Origin: Blastococcus tunisiensis
Lineage (GTDB): Bacteria > Actinomycetota > Actinomycetes > Mycobacteriales > Geodermatophilaceae
Length of the DNA stretch: 64,000 nucleotides
Assembly (NCBI RefSeq): GCF_900112815.1
Contig: NZ_FOND01000002.1
Location: 214,551 to 278,550 of the forward strand
Direction of reading: 5' to 3'
In this document: positions 27,865 to 34,460 of the stretch, piece by piece
How positions within the stretch are numbered: position 1 is the stretch's first letter
Layout: each line of letters starts with the position of its first letter
Program-made: the position numbers and the translations under genes
Notes under the pieces: generated by a model
Told to the model about the DNA's origin: nothing
What the model saw: the letters and a program-made list of their open reading frames with translations, nothing else
The model's database searches: none

Positions 27865-28248
27865 TCATTCGGGGGCGAAGACGCAGAACTCGTTGCCCTC
27901 GGGGTCGGCCAGGACGCTCCACTCGATCTCGTCGTCCGCCTCCCGCACCAGCGTGGCCCCGGCCGACAGCAGCGGCCACGTCTCGCCGACGACGTCGAAG
28001 TGCATCCGGTTCTTGACGGTCTTCGGCTCGGGCACCGGGACGATCCACATCAGCGGCCCCTCGCCGGCCGGGTCGACGATCGGGACCGGCCAGTCGTGCG
28101 GGCGCGGCTCGTCCTCCTCGGGGGTCCCCGCGTCCTCCAGCTCGTCGCGGCGGACGTAGCCGATGGCGGCGCACCACCAGTCGGCCAGCGCGTGGTGGTC
28201 GGTGGCGTCGAGGCAGAGGTCCTTGAAGCGGGCGGGTGCGTCAGCCAT
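27865..28248 (-). CDS. VOC-superfamily (glyoxalase/bleomycin-resistance-like) protein
   Basis: The 127-residue product has the betaalphabetabetabeta VOC pattern: KDLCLDATDHHALADWWCAAIGY at the start, MHFDVVG in the middle, WSVLADPEGNEFCVFAPE at the end. The metal-site glutamate region (DPEGNEFCVF) is typical. The substrate is unknown. I start at the ATG at 28248; 13 upstream residues are possible but would overlap the divergent DUF72 start. Confidence 0.82.
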   Translation of the reverse strand: MADAPARFKDLCLDATDHHALADWWCAAIGYVRRDELEDAGTPEEDEPRPHDWPVPIVDPAGEGPLMWIVPVPEPKTVKNRMHFDVVGETWPLLSAGATLVREADDEIEWSVLADPEGNEFCVFAPE

Positions 28249-28273
28249 GACTGCGCAGGGTAGGCGGCACCCC

Positions 28274-29080
28274 GTGACCGTGATCATCGGGACCTCGGGC
28301 TGGCAGTACCGCGACTGGCGCGGGCTGTTCTACCCGGCCAAGCTGCCGCAGCGGCTGTGGCTGGAGCACTACGCCGAGTTCTTCGCCACGGTCGAGAGCA
28401 ACAACGCCTTCTACCGGCTGCCCGAGCGCGAGACGTTCACCCGATGGCGCGAGCGCACGCCGCCGGACTTCCGCTGGGCGGTCAAGGCCAGCCGCTTCCT
28501 CACCCACATCAAGCGGCTGCGGGAGCCGGAGGAGCCGGTGGCCCGGCTGATGGGGCGGGCCGAGGGGCTGCAGGAGCGGCTGGACACCGTCCTGCTCCAG
28601 CTGCCGCCGACCCTGAAGGCCGACGCCGACCTCCTCCGCGACTGCCTGGCGCAGTTCCCCGGCGGCACACGGGTGGCCGTCGAGCCGCGGCACGAGAGCT
28701 GGTGGACCGACGACATCCGGGCCCTCCTGGAGCGCTACGGCGCCGCGCTGTGCTGGGCAGACCGCGACGAGCAGCCCGTCGCGCCGCTGTGGCGCACCGC
28801 GGACTGGGGCTACCTGCGCTTCCACCACGGCTTCGAGACCTGGCGGTACCGGCCGGAGACGCTGCAGCTGTGGGCCGACCGGCTGGCGGCGACCTACGGC
28901 GACGACGACGTCCTCGTCTACTTCAACAACGACCCCGGCTGCGCGGCGGTCATCGACGCCGTCCACTTCGCCGACGCCGTCCGCCGGGCCGGAGGGACGC
29001 CGACCCGCGTGCCCACGGCCGACCAGGCCCTCGGCCTCGCCTGGGCAGAAGGCCAGCGGACGCCGGGCGTCGCCGCCTAA
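28274..29080 (+). CDS. DUF72 family protein (YecE-like)
   Basis: The 268-residue TIM-barrel protein of the DUF72 family begins VIIGTSGWQYRDWRGLFYPAKLPQRLWLEHYAEFFATVESNNAFYRLP, with the conserved KASRFLTHIKRL and VAVEPRHESWW segments and YFNNDPGCAAV at the end. Its biochemical function is not established. GTG start at 28274 (GTG at 28280 also possible). Its TAA overlaps the stop of the convergent oxidoreductase by four bases. Confidence 0.9.
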   Translation: MTVIIGTSGWQYRDWRGLFYPAKLPQRLWLEHYAEFFATVESNNAFYRLPERETFTRWRERTPPDFRWAVKASRFLTHIKRLREPEEPVARLMGRAEGLQERLDTVLLQLPPTLKADADLLRDCLAQFPGGTRVAVEPRHESWWTDDIRALLERYGAALCWADRDEQPVAPLWRTADWGYLRFHHGFETWRYRPETLQLWADRLAATYGDDDVLVYFNNDPGCAAVIDAVHFADAVRRAGGTPTRVPTADQALGLAWAEGQRTPGVAA

Positions 29081-30072
29081 CCGAGCGCCTCCGCCTCCGC
29101 GTGCGCGACGCCGAGCTGCTCGGCCGCCTGCCCGAGGATCGCCTGGACGGCGAGCGTGTCGGCCAGCGGCATGACGGCGCTCTCGGTGCGACCGGCCCGC
29201 ACGCCCTCGGTCACCTCGATCAGCTCGTGCGCGTACCCGGCGCCGAGCGGTGGCCGGGTGATCGTCTCCGGCTCGGCGTCGCCGCGGTGCAGCACGATCG
29301 TCTCGGGGTGGTGGAAGCGGGGGAGGACGTCGATCCAGCCGGCGGTGCCGACGACGCGGGCGGTGCCGGGCAGGGCGTAGCGCAGCGACGTGGTCAGGGC
29401 GGCGCTGCGACCGTCGTCCCAGCCGAGCAGGACGGCGGCCTCGGCGTCGGCACCCGACGGGAACAGCGAGCCGGTGGCGACCACCCGGTCGGGTGTCCCC
29501 ATGAGCATCTGGGCGAAGGAGACGACGTAGACGCCGATGTCGAGCAGCGCGCCACCGCCGAGCTCGAGGGCGAACAGCCGGTCCACCGGGTCGTACTCGC
29601 GGGCGACCCCGAGGTCGGCCTGCACCGAGCGGACGTCACCGATCGCGCCGTCGGCGATCAGCTCCTGCATCGCGACGACGGCCGGCTGGAACCGCGTCCA
29701 CATCGCCTCCATCACGAAGACGCCGGTCTCGCGTGCCAGGTCGACCACCTCGACGGCGCCGGCGGTGGTCGCGGTGAACGCCTTCTCCACCAGCAGCGCC
29801 TTGCCGGCGCGGAGTGCGGCGACGGCCAGGGCGTGGTGCTGCGGGTGCGGTGTCGCGACGTAGAGGACGTCGACGTCGGGGTCGGCGACGATGTCGGCGT
29901 AGGAGCCGTGCGCCCGGTCGATGCCGTGCCGGTCGGCGAACGCCTGCGCCCGGTCCAGCGACCGGGAAGCGACGGCGACGGGACGCGCGCCGTCGACGAC
30001 GGCGAAGTCCTGCACCACCTTGTCCGCGATGCGGCCCGGCCCGACGATTCCCCAGCGGATCTCTGCGCTCAC
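29077..30072 (-). CDS. Gfo/Idh/MocA family oxidoreductase
   Basis: NAD(P)-dependent sugar or cyclitol dehydrogenase-like protein, 331 residues. The Rossmann motif is GIVGPGRIAD near the start, the catalytic-lysine motif is EKAFTAT, and the substrate domain has MEAMWTRFQPAV and GGGALLDIGVY. The EAMWTRF motif is found in the trans-dihydrobenzenediol-dehydrogenase-like branch. Its GTG overlaps the upstream VOC stop (GTGA), so they are co-translated. Confidence 0.9.
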   Translation of the reverse strand: MSAEIRWGIVGPGRIADKVVQDFAVVDGARPVAVASRSLDRAQAFADRHGIDRAHGSYADIVADPDVDVLYVATPHPQHHALAVAALRAGKALLVEKAFTATTAGAVEVVDLARETGVFVMEAMWTRFQPAVVAMQELIADGAIGDVRSVQADLGVAREYDPVDRLFALELGGGALLDIGVYVVSFAQMLMGTPDRVVATGSLFPSGADAEAAVLLGWDDGRSAALTTSLRYALPGTARVVGTAGWIDVLPRFHHPETIVLHRGDAEPETITRPPLGAGYAHELIEVTEGVRAGRTESAVMPLADTLAVQAILGQAAEQLGVAHAEAEALG

Positions 30073-30431
30073 CCCCCAGACGCTAGCGGGGACCCGAATC
30101 GCAGCAGGTTGCCGTCCGGATCGATGTGCCAGCCCTCCCGCAGGCCGTAGTCCGTGTCCACCGGTGCGCCGGTGCGTTCCACCCCCGCCCATCGCGCTGC
30201 CAGGTCGTCCGCGTCTGGGACGTGCAGGTAGGCGGCCGCCGCGGTGCGCAGCGGATCGTGGTCGGCGACGACCGTCAGGTGCAGCTCGACGCCGGCCATC
30301 GCCGCGAAGCCGTAGCCCGAGTCGTGCTGCGAGACCTCGCACCCGAGGGCGGCGTAGTGCTCCAGCGCCCGCTGCAGGTCGGTGACCGGGAAGATGGGGG
30401 ACACCCGCACCTGCGGATGATCGTGGGCCAT
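30069..30431 (-). CDS. VOC-superfamily / bleomycin-resistance-like protein
   Basis: The 120-residue VOC fold has an N-terminal VSPIFPVTDLQRALEHYAALGCEV and a C-terminal GLREGWHIDPDGNLLRFGSP. The PxxDLxRALxHY opening is usual in the bleomycin-binding branch, but resistance activity cannot be assumed. ATG at 30431; first gene of a two-gene unit with the oxidoreductase; divergent from the DUF4031 gene 18 bases away. Confidence 0.85.
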   Translation of the reverse strand: MAHDHPQVRVSPIFPVTDLQRALEHYAALGCEVSQHDSGYGFAAMAGVELHLTVVADHDPLRTAAAAYLHVPDADDLAARWAGVERTGAPVDTDYGLREGWHIDPDGNLLRFGSPLASGG

Positions 30432-30449
30432 GCGGGGCAGACTGCCACC

Positions 30450-30743
30450 GTGACGGTCCTGATCGACACCCCCGTGTGGCCGTGGCGGGGGCGGCTCTGG
30501 TCGCACCTGGTCAGCGACGTCTCCTACGAGGAGCTGCACGCCTTCGTCGCGGCCGAGCTGGGCATCCCCCGGCGGGCGTTCCAGGGCGACCACTACGACG
30601 TCCCCGAGGACCTCTACGACATCGCGGTCGCCGCCGGCGCGGAACCGGTGGGTGCCCGCGAGCTGCTCGCCCGCCTGATGGCCGCCGGGCTGCGGCTCAG
30701 GAAGGTGCGCCGCGACCTCGGAGCAGGGTCAGCTCCGCGGTGA
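30450..30743 (+). CDS. DUF4031 protein
   Basis: The 97-residue product has the compact DUF4031 pattern TVLIDTPVWPWRGRLWSHLVSDVSYEELHAFVAAELGIPRRAFQGDHYDVPEDLYDIAVAAGAEPVGARELLARLMAAGLR. The function is unknown. GTG start. Its last 47 bases overlap, tail to tail, the coding end of the HD-domain gene. Confidence 0.88.
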   Translation: MTVLIDTPVWPWRGRLWSHLVSDVSYEELHAFVAAELGIPRRAFQGDHYDVPEDLYDIAVAAGAEPVGARELLARLMAAGLRLRKVRRDLGAGSAPR

Positions 30744-31326
30744 GGTTGGCCCTCGCGGTCGCCGTCCAGGCCCGGGCCCGCTCGGTCCGGTACAGCGTCT
30801 CCAGGCCGAGCAGGTGCTCCAGGACGGCGATCCGCCCGGCGGTGAACTCCTCGTCGGACAGGTGCGCGTACTCCTCGCGCACCGCCGAGGCGTAGCCGGC
30901 GTAGGCCTCCGGCGGCCCGGCCAGGACGGCGAGGTCGGCGTCGCAGAGCACCGCGCCGTTGCCGTCGTCCGGCGCGGGGTCGTGGCCGGCAGTGAGCCGT
31001 ACCAGCCGCTCGACCTCGGCCACCCGCTCCTCCGCGACCAGGCCCCGGAGCCCCGCCCGCGCCCGCTGCGCGCTGATCTCCTCGTTGTCGGACCGCTGCG
31101 GGTCGTAGACCACGTCGTGGTACCAGGCGGCCAGCCGGACGGCGTCGGGGTCGGCGCCCCCGCCCAGGGCGTCGACCAGCCCGAGGACCGCCGCCAGGTG
31201 CGCCAGGTCGTGGTAGCGCCGGTGCGGCTCGCCCCAGGCGGCGACCACCGCCGCCCACTCGGTCCGCGACGTGGGGGAGTCGCCGGCGAGGCCGGCCCAC
31301 GCCTCGAAGGTGACCAGCCCGGTCAT
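30697..31326 (-). CDS. HD-domain metal-dependent phosphohydrolase
   Basis: A 209-residue predicted HD-superfamily hydrolase. The metal ligands are seen as YHDLAHL, AWYHDVVYD (the HD dyad) and DADLAVLAG. NEEISAQRA fits the same subgroup. The substrate is unknown, likely a nucleotide or phosphoester. Its ATG overlaps the M20 peptidase stop, and its 3' end overlaps the convergent DUF4031 gene. Confidence 0.87.
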   Translation of the reverse strand: MTGLVTFEAWAGLAGDSPTSRTEWAAVVAAWGEPHRRYHDLAHLAAVLGLVDALGGGADPDAVRLAAWYHDVVYDPQRSDNEEISAQRARAGLRGLVAEERVAEVERLVRLTAGHDPAPDDGNGAVLCDADLAVLAGPPEAYAGYASAVREEYAHLSDEEFTAGRIAVLEHLLGLETLYRTERARAWTATARANLTAELTLLRGRGAPS

Positions 31327-32606
31327 CGGACGCCGCAGCTGCGCAGGGCCAGCAGCGCGAAGGCGCGGGCCGCGGTGGTCAGCTCGGCCACGGGTACCCG
31401 TTCGGCGGGCCCGTGCGCCAGGTTCAGGTTGCCCGGGCCGTAGTGCAGGGTGGGCACTCCCGCCCCGACGTAGAGGCGCAGGTCGCTGCCCGCCGAGATG
31501 GCCCGTTCCGGCGGTGTGCCGCCCCCGGCGTCGGCCACGGCCTGCTGGACGGCCGGCAGCAGCGGGTGCCCGGGGACCAGCTCGCCGCTGGCGAAGGCGC
31601 CGCCGGTCCAGCTCAGGCGGGCCGGGTGGTCCGACAGCCAGGGGTGCGCCGCGCAGAGCTGCCCCAGGCGGGTCTCCAGCGCGTCCCGGGCCGCGGCCAC
31701 AGACTCGCCGATCCGCACGCCGTAGCGCCCCTCGGCGACCAGCTTGTCCGGCACCGAGCTGGCCCAGTCACCGGCCTGCACCCGGCCGATCGAGATGCCG
31801 TAGGGGTACGGGGCGCCTCCGAAGCGGGGGTCGGCGTCGCGCTGCCGCTCGGCCTCGAAGGCGCGGAGCCCGGCGTGCAGGTCGGCGAAGACCTCCACGG
31901 CGCTGACCCCGTGGTCGCGCATCGCCGCGTGGGCGGCCCGGCCGGCGACCTCGAGCCGGAACGTGAGGGCGCCGGCGTTGGCGGTCACGACCGCCCCGGC
32001 CGTCGGCTCGGGGATGACGCACAGGTCACCGAGGTGCCCCCGGCGCAGCGTCGCCCACGCCCCCAGGCCGCCGTCCTCCTCACCGATCACGCCGTGCAGG
32101 GCCAGCGGCCGCACCAGCCGGACGCCCGCCGCCCGGATCGCCGCCAGAGCCGCCAGAGCGGACACCACCCCGCCCTTCATGTCGCAGGCGCCGCGGCCGT
32201 GCACGGCACCGTCGATCAGCCGGGGGGCGAACGGGTCACCGGCCCAGAGGTCGAGGTCCCCCGGGGGGACGACGTCGGTGTGCCCGGAGAGCACCAGCGC
32301 CGGCCGGCCGTCCTCGGCGCCGGCCACCGTGCCGACGACCCCGTAGGCCTCCGTCCGGGTGACCTCCTGCCCGGGTGCGTCGGGCGCCGAGGCCGCGTCC
32401 CCCAGGTCGATCGACCAGTGGTCCACCTCGCAGCCGAGCTCGTCGAGCCAGTCGGCGAGCAGGTACTGCACCTCGCACTCGGCGTCGCTCCCGCCGACCG
32501 ACGGGACGGCGACCAGCCGGGTCAGCCGGTCGACGGCCCACGACTCGTCGACGGCGTCCAGGACGCGGGCCTCCACGTCGGTCAGCTCGGCCCGGGTGAG
32601 CGTCAT
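31323..32606 (-). CDS. M20 family metallopeptidase (ArgE/DapE-like)
   Basis: The 427-residue zinc amidohydrolase has metal-site segments LVLSGHTDVVPPGD, GRGACDMKGGVV and IGEEDGG, and a dimerisation insert (GRAAHAAMRDHGVSAVE). It matches the ArgE/DapE/ACY1 group. The specific substrate (acetylornithine, succinyl-diaminopimelate or N-acyl amino acid) cannot be fixed because no pathway gene is adjacent. First gene of a unit with the HD hydrolase; divergent from the scramblase-like gene. Confidence 0.88.
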   Translation of the reverse strand: MTLTRAELTDVEARVLDAVDESWAVDRLTRLVAVPSVGGSDAECEVQYLLADWLDELGCEVDHWSIDLGDAASAPDAPGQEVTRTEAYGVVGTVAGAEDGRPALVLSGHTDVVPPGDLDLWAGDPFAPRLIDGAVHGRGACDMKGGVVSALAALAAIRAAGVRLVRPLALHGVIGEEDGGLGAWATLRRGHLGDLCVIPEPTAGAVVTANAGALTFRLEVAGRAAHAAMRDHGVSAVEVFADLHAGLRAFEAERQRDADPRFGGAPYPYGISIGRVQAGDWASSVPDKLVAEGRYGVRIGESVAAARDALETRLGQLCAAHPWLSDHPARLSWTGGAFASGELVPGHPLLPAVQQAVADAGGGTPPERAISAGSDLRLYVGAGVPTLHYGPGNLNLAHGPAERVPVAELTTAARAFALLALRSCGVR

Positions 32607-32666
32607 GGCCGGAGTCTGGCACGCGCGGGTGGGCCGTCCGTCCCGGCCTCGGCCGCCCGCGACGGC

Positions 32667-32679
32667 TAGCTTGACCGCC
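32667..32679 (+). promoter_or_regulatory. Probable leaderless promoter -10 for the scramblase-like gene
   Basis: TAGCTT (32667-32672), seven bases, then GTG at 32680; no SD. Confidence 0.45.
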
Positions 32680-33414
32680 GTGACGCAGCCCCCTCCGCCG
32701 CCCGGCTGGTACCCCGATCCCGCCGGTGGCGGTGGGACCCGCTGGTGGGACGGCCAGGGCTGGACCGAGCACGTCCAACAGACCGCACCGCCGCCGCCCC
32801 CGGCCGCCGGCGGGGGTGCCTCGCTGTACGAGCAGCCGGTGCTGCTGGTCAGCCAGAAGACCAAGCTCGTCGAGCTGACCAACGAGTACGCGGTCCTCGA
32901 CGGTCAGGGGCAGCAGATCGGCGCCGTCGTCCAGGTCGGCCAGAGCGGGCTGCGCAAGGCCGTCCGGTTCCTGTCCAGCATCGACCAGTTCCTTCCCCAC
33001 ACGCTCGAGGTCCGCGATGCCACGGGGCCGGTCCTGGTGCTCACCCGGCCGGCCAAGGTGATGAGGTCCCGCGTCGTCGTCCAGCGTCCGGACGGCGCCC
33101 CGATCGGGGAGATCGTCCAGGCCAACGTGTTCGGGAGGATCCGGTTCGACCTGGTGGCGAACGGGGCCGTGGTCGGGGCGATCCAGGCGGAGAACTGGCG
33201 GGCCTGGGACTTCGCGATCACCGACGCCGCCGGGGTGGAGATCGCCCGCATCACGAAGAAGTGGGAGGGCCTGGCCAGGACGCTGTTCACCACCGCCGAC
33301 CGCTACGTCGTCCTGGTGCACCACCGGCTGCCGGAACCACTCGCCAGCATGGTGATCGCCTCGGCGCTGACCGTGGACACCGCCCTCAAGCAGGACGACC
33401 GCGGCTTCAACTAG
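32680..33414 (+). CDS. DUF2510 plus LURP/phospholipid-scramblase-like protein
   Basis: The 244-residue product starts with a DUF2510 motif (GWYPDPAGGGGTRWWDGQGWTEHV) and a proline-rich linker. A twelve-stranded scramblase/LURP-one-like barrel follows: LLVSQKTKLVELTNEYAVLDGQGQQIGAVVQ..., HTLEVRDATGPVLVLTRPAK, IGEIVQANVFGRIRFDLV. A final hydrophobic helix (EPLASMVIASALTVDTAL) is present. The family binds membranes; the bacterial role is unknown. Leaderless-type start. Confidence 0.85.
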   Translation: MTQPPPPPGWYPDPAGGGGTRWWDGQGWTEHVQQTAPPPPPAAGGGASLYEQPVLLVSQKTKLVELTNEYAVLDGQGQQIGAVVQVGQSGLRKAVRFLSSIDQFLPHTLEVRDATGPVLVLTRPAKVMRSRVVVQRPDGAPIGEIVQANVFGRIRFDLVANGAVVGAIQAENWRAWDFAITDAAGVEIARITKKWEGLARTLFTTADRYVVLVHHRLPEPLASMVIASALTVDTALKQDDRGFN

Positions 33415-33418
33415 GCCA

Positions 33419-33528
33419 TGGCATCGCGGTCCTCCGGACCGCACCGCGGCCAGGTGCCGTCCCGGCTCGGGCTGAGCCGTTCCGTCGCGCCTGCGCGGAG
33501 CCCTCCGGGCCCCACTCGGCACGACACG
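33419..33528. repeat. Long TGACATCGCGGT-type 3'-end element
   Basis: Starts four bases after a stop codon with CATCGCGGTCC-TCC-GGACCGCACCGCGGCCAGG and continues to a GGAGCCCTCCGGGCCCCACTC segment. The same order of segments, inverted, lies at 37480-37624. Confidence 0.7.
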
Positions 33529-33692
33529 GCCCATGCTCTCGGCGTAGCCTCGAACGTGTCCGGGCCGGGTGCCACGTGCCCCCGGGTGCCATTTGGTTAC
33601 GCCTTCACGGACTACCGCCCCGACCTCGGTCGGGGGCCTGGAGCCGTGTTGTGCATCTCGCCGCGAGGCGGCCGTCACCCGGTCCGGACCTC
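33529..33692. other. Non-coding stretch
   Basis: Between the repeat and the DUF6458 terminator I see no start codon with SD and no structured element beyond a GACCTCGGTC-type short hairpin near 33628. Confidence 0.4.
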
Positions 33693-33739
33693 GAACGCGA
33701 ACGAGCCCCCCTCTCCGGGAGGGGGGCTCGTCCGCGTTC
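33693..33739 (-). terminator. Long hairpin terminator for the DUF6458 gene
   Basis: ACGAGCCCCCCTC pairs with GAGGGGGGCTCGT; after one mismatch, GAACGCG pairs with CGCGTTC: about 21 bp around a five-base loop, 15 bases past the stop. Confidence 0.9.
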
Positions 33740-33753
33740 CGCGACGGCAGTTC

Positions 33754-34002
33754 TCAGTAGGTCTCCTCCGTGGTGCTCCGGCGCGCCGGGGCGCCGGCAG
33801 CCGGGTCGCCGTGGGAGTCGGTGTGGGTGACCCGGCGCTGGCGGGGACCCCAGACGGCGAGCTCCAGCACCACGCCGAGCGCACCGGCGATCATGAGGAT
33901 CCAGCCGACGACCTGGAGGTCCACGCCGCTGACGTCCACCCGCAGGGCGAACGTCAGGATCGCGCCCAGGGCGAGCAGGACGATGGCGGTTCCGAGTCTC
34001 AT
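33754..34002 (-). CDS. DUF6458 family small membrane protein
   Basis: The 82-residue product has two helices joined by a short turn (LGTAIVLLALGAILTFALRVDVSGVDLQVVGWILMIAGALGVVLELAVW), the DUF6458 arrangement, and a short polar tail. The function is unknown. ATG with GGAAGGG upstream; a strong hairpin follows the stop. Confidence 0.85.
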   Translation of the reverse strand: MRLGTAIVLLALGAILTFALRVDVSGVDLQVVGWILMIAGALGVVLELAVWGPRQRRVTHTDSHGDPAAGAPARRSTTEETY

Positions 34003-34251
34003 GGCGACATCCCTTCCTCACGGCTGCGGGCCACGTGGGCACGCACGACCGGCGGCGAGCACCGCGGTGGTCCCGGGTGCCCGAACCGCTGCCGCCGAAC
34101 CGCCGTAGGGCCCGATGTCCCTCGAACGGGGGGCTCTGAGGCCCCCTCAGGGCCGATCCGGGCGCCAGGACTGCGTGGTCGCCCGATGCCGGGGCCCACC
34201 CCTCAGCACGAACGTTGCCGTCGTCCACCTGGGACGACGGAAGGAAAGACC
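34003..34251. promoter_or_regulatory. Intergenic region with a hairpin directly before the small-ORF SD
   Basis: CCGTCGTCC (34218-34226) pairs perfectly with GGACGACGG (34232-34240) around ACCTG; the SD AAGGAAAG starts at the next base. A GGGGGC/GCCCCC hairpin lies near 34129-34146. The first structure could modulate ribosome access to the 43-codon ORF. Confidence 0.5.
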
Positions 34252-34383
34252 GTGACACTGCACTACGGCAATCCGGCGCTGGACGCCGAGCTCGCCTACC
34301 GGCGCGAGGTCCTCATGGCCTCCGGGCGGGGCACGCGGACCCGGCGCAGCCCGTGGTTCCGCACCCGTCGGCGCCCGCGCTGA
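34252..34383 (+). CDS. Small hypothetical ORF (43 residues)
   Basis: GTG start after a good SD (AAGGAAAG) encodes VTLHYGNPALDAELAYRREV, then a basic tail (RTRRSPWFRTRRRPR). No family is recognised. It ends 77 bases before the likely start of the large LuxR regulator, so it may be a leader peptide or an independent small protein. The SD and the clear helix-then-basic character support translation. Confidence 0.5.
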   Translation: MTLHYGNPALDAELAYRREVLMASGRGTRTRRSPWFRTRRRPR

Positions 34384-34460
34384 CCGGCTCCGCGCTGACC
34401 AGCAACGCCCGGAGCGAAACCGGCTCGGACCTGTCGCAGGTCCGTGCCACGATCGGTCCC

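Noticed and set aside
30073-30086. TAGCGT seven bases before the Gfo/Idh/MocA GTG as a leaderless promoter
   Set aside because: It lies in the coding end of the upstream VOC gene, and the GTGA overlap already explains translation by coupling.
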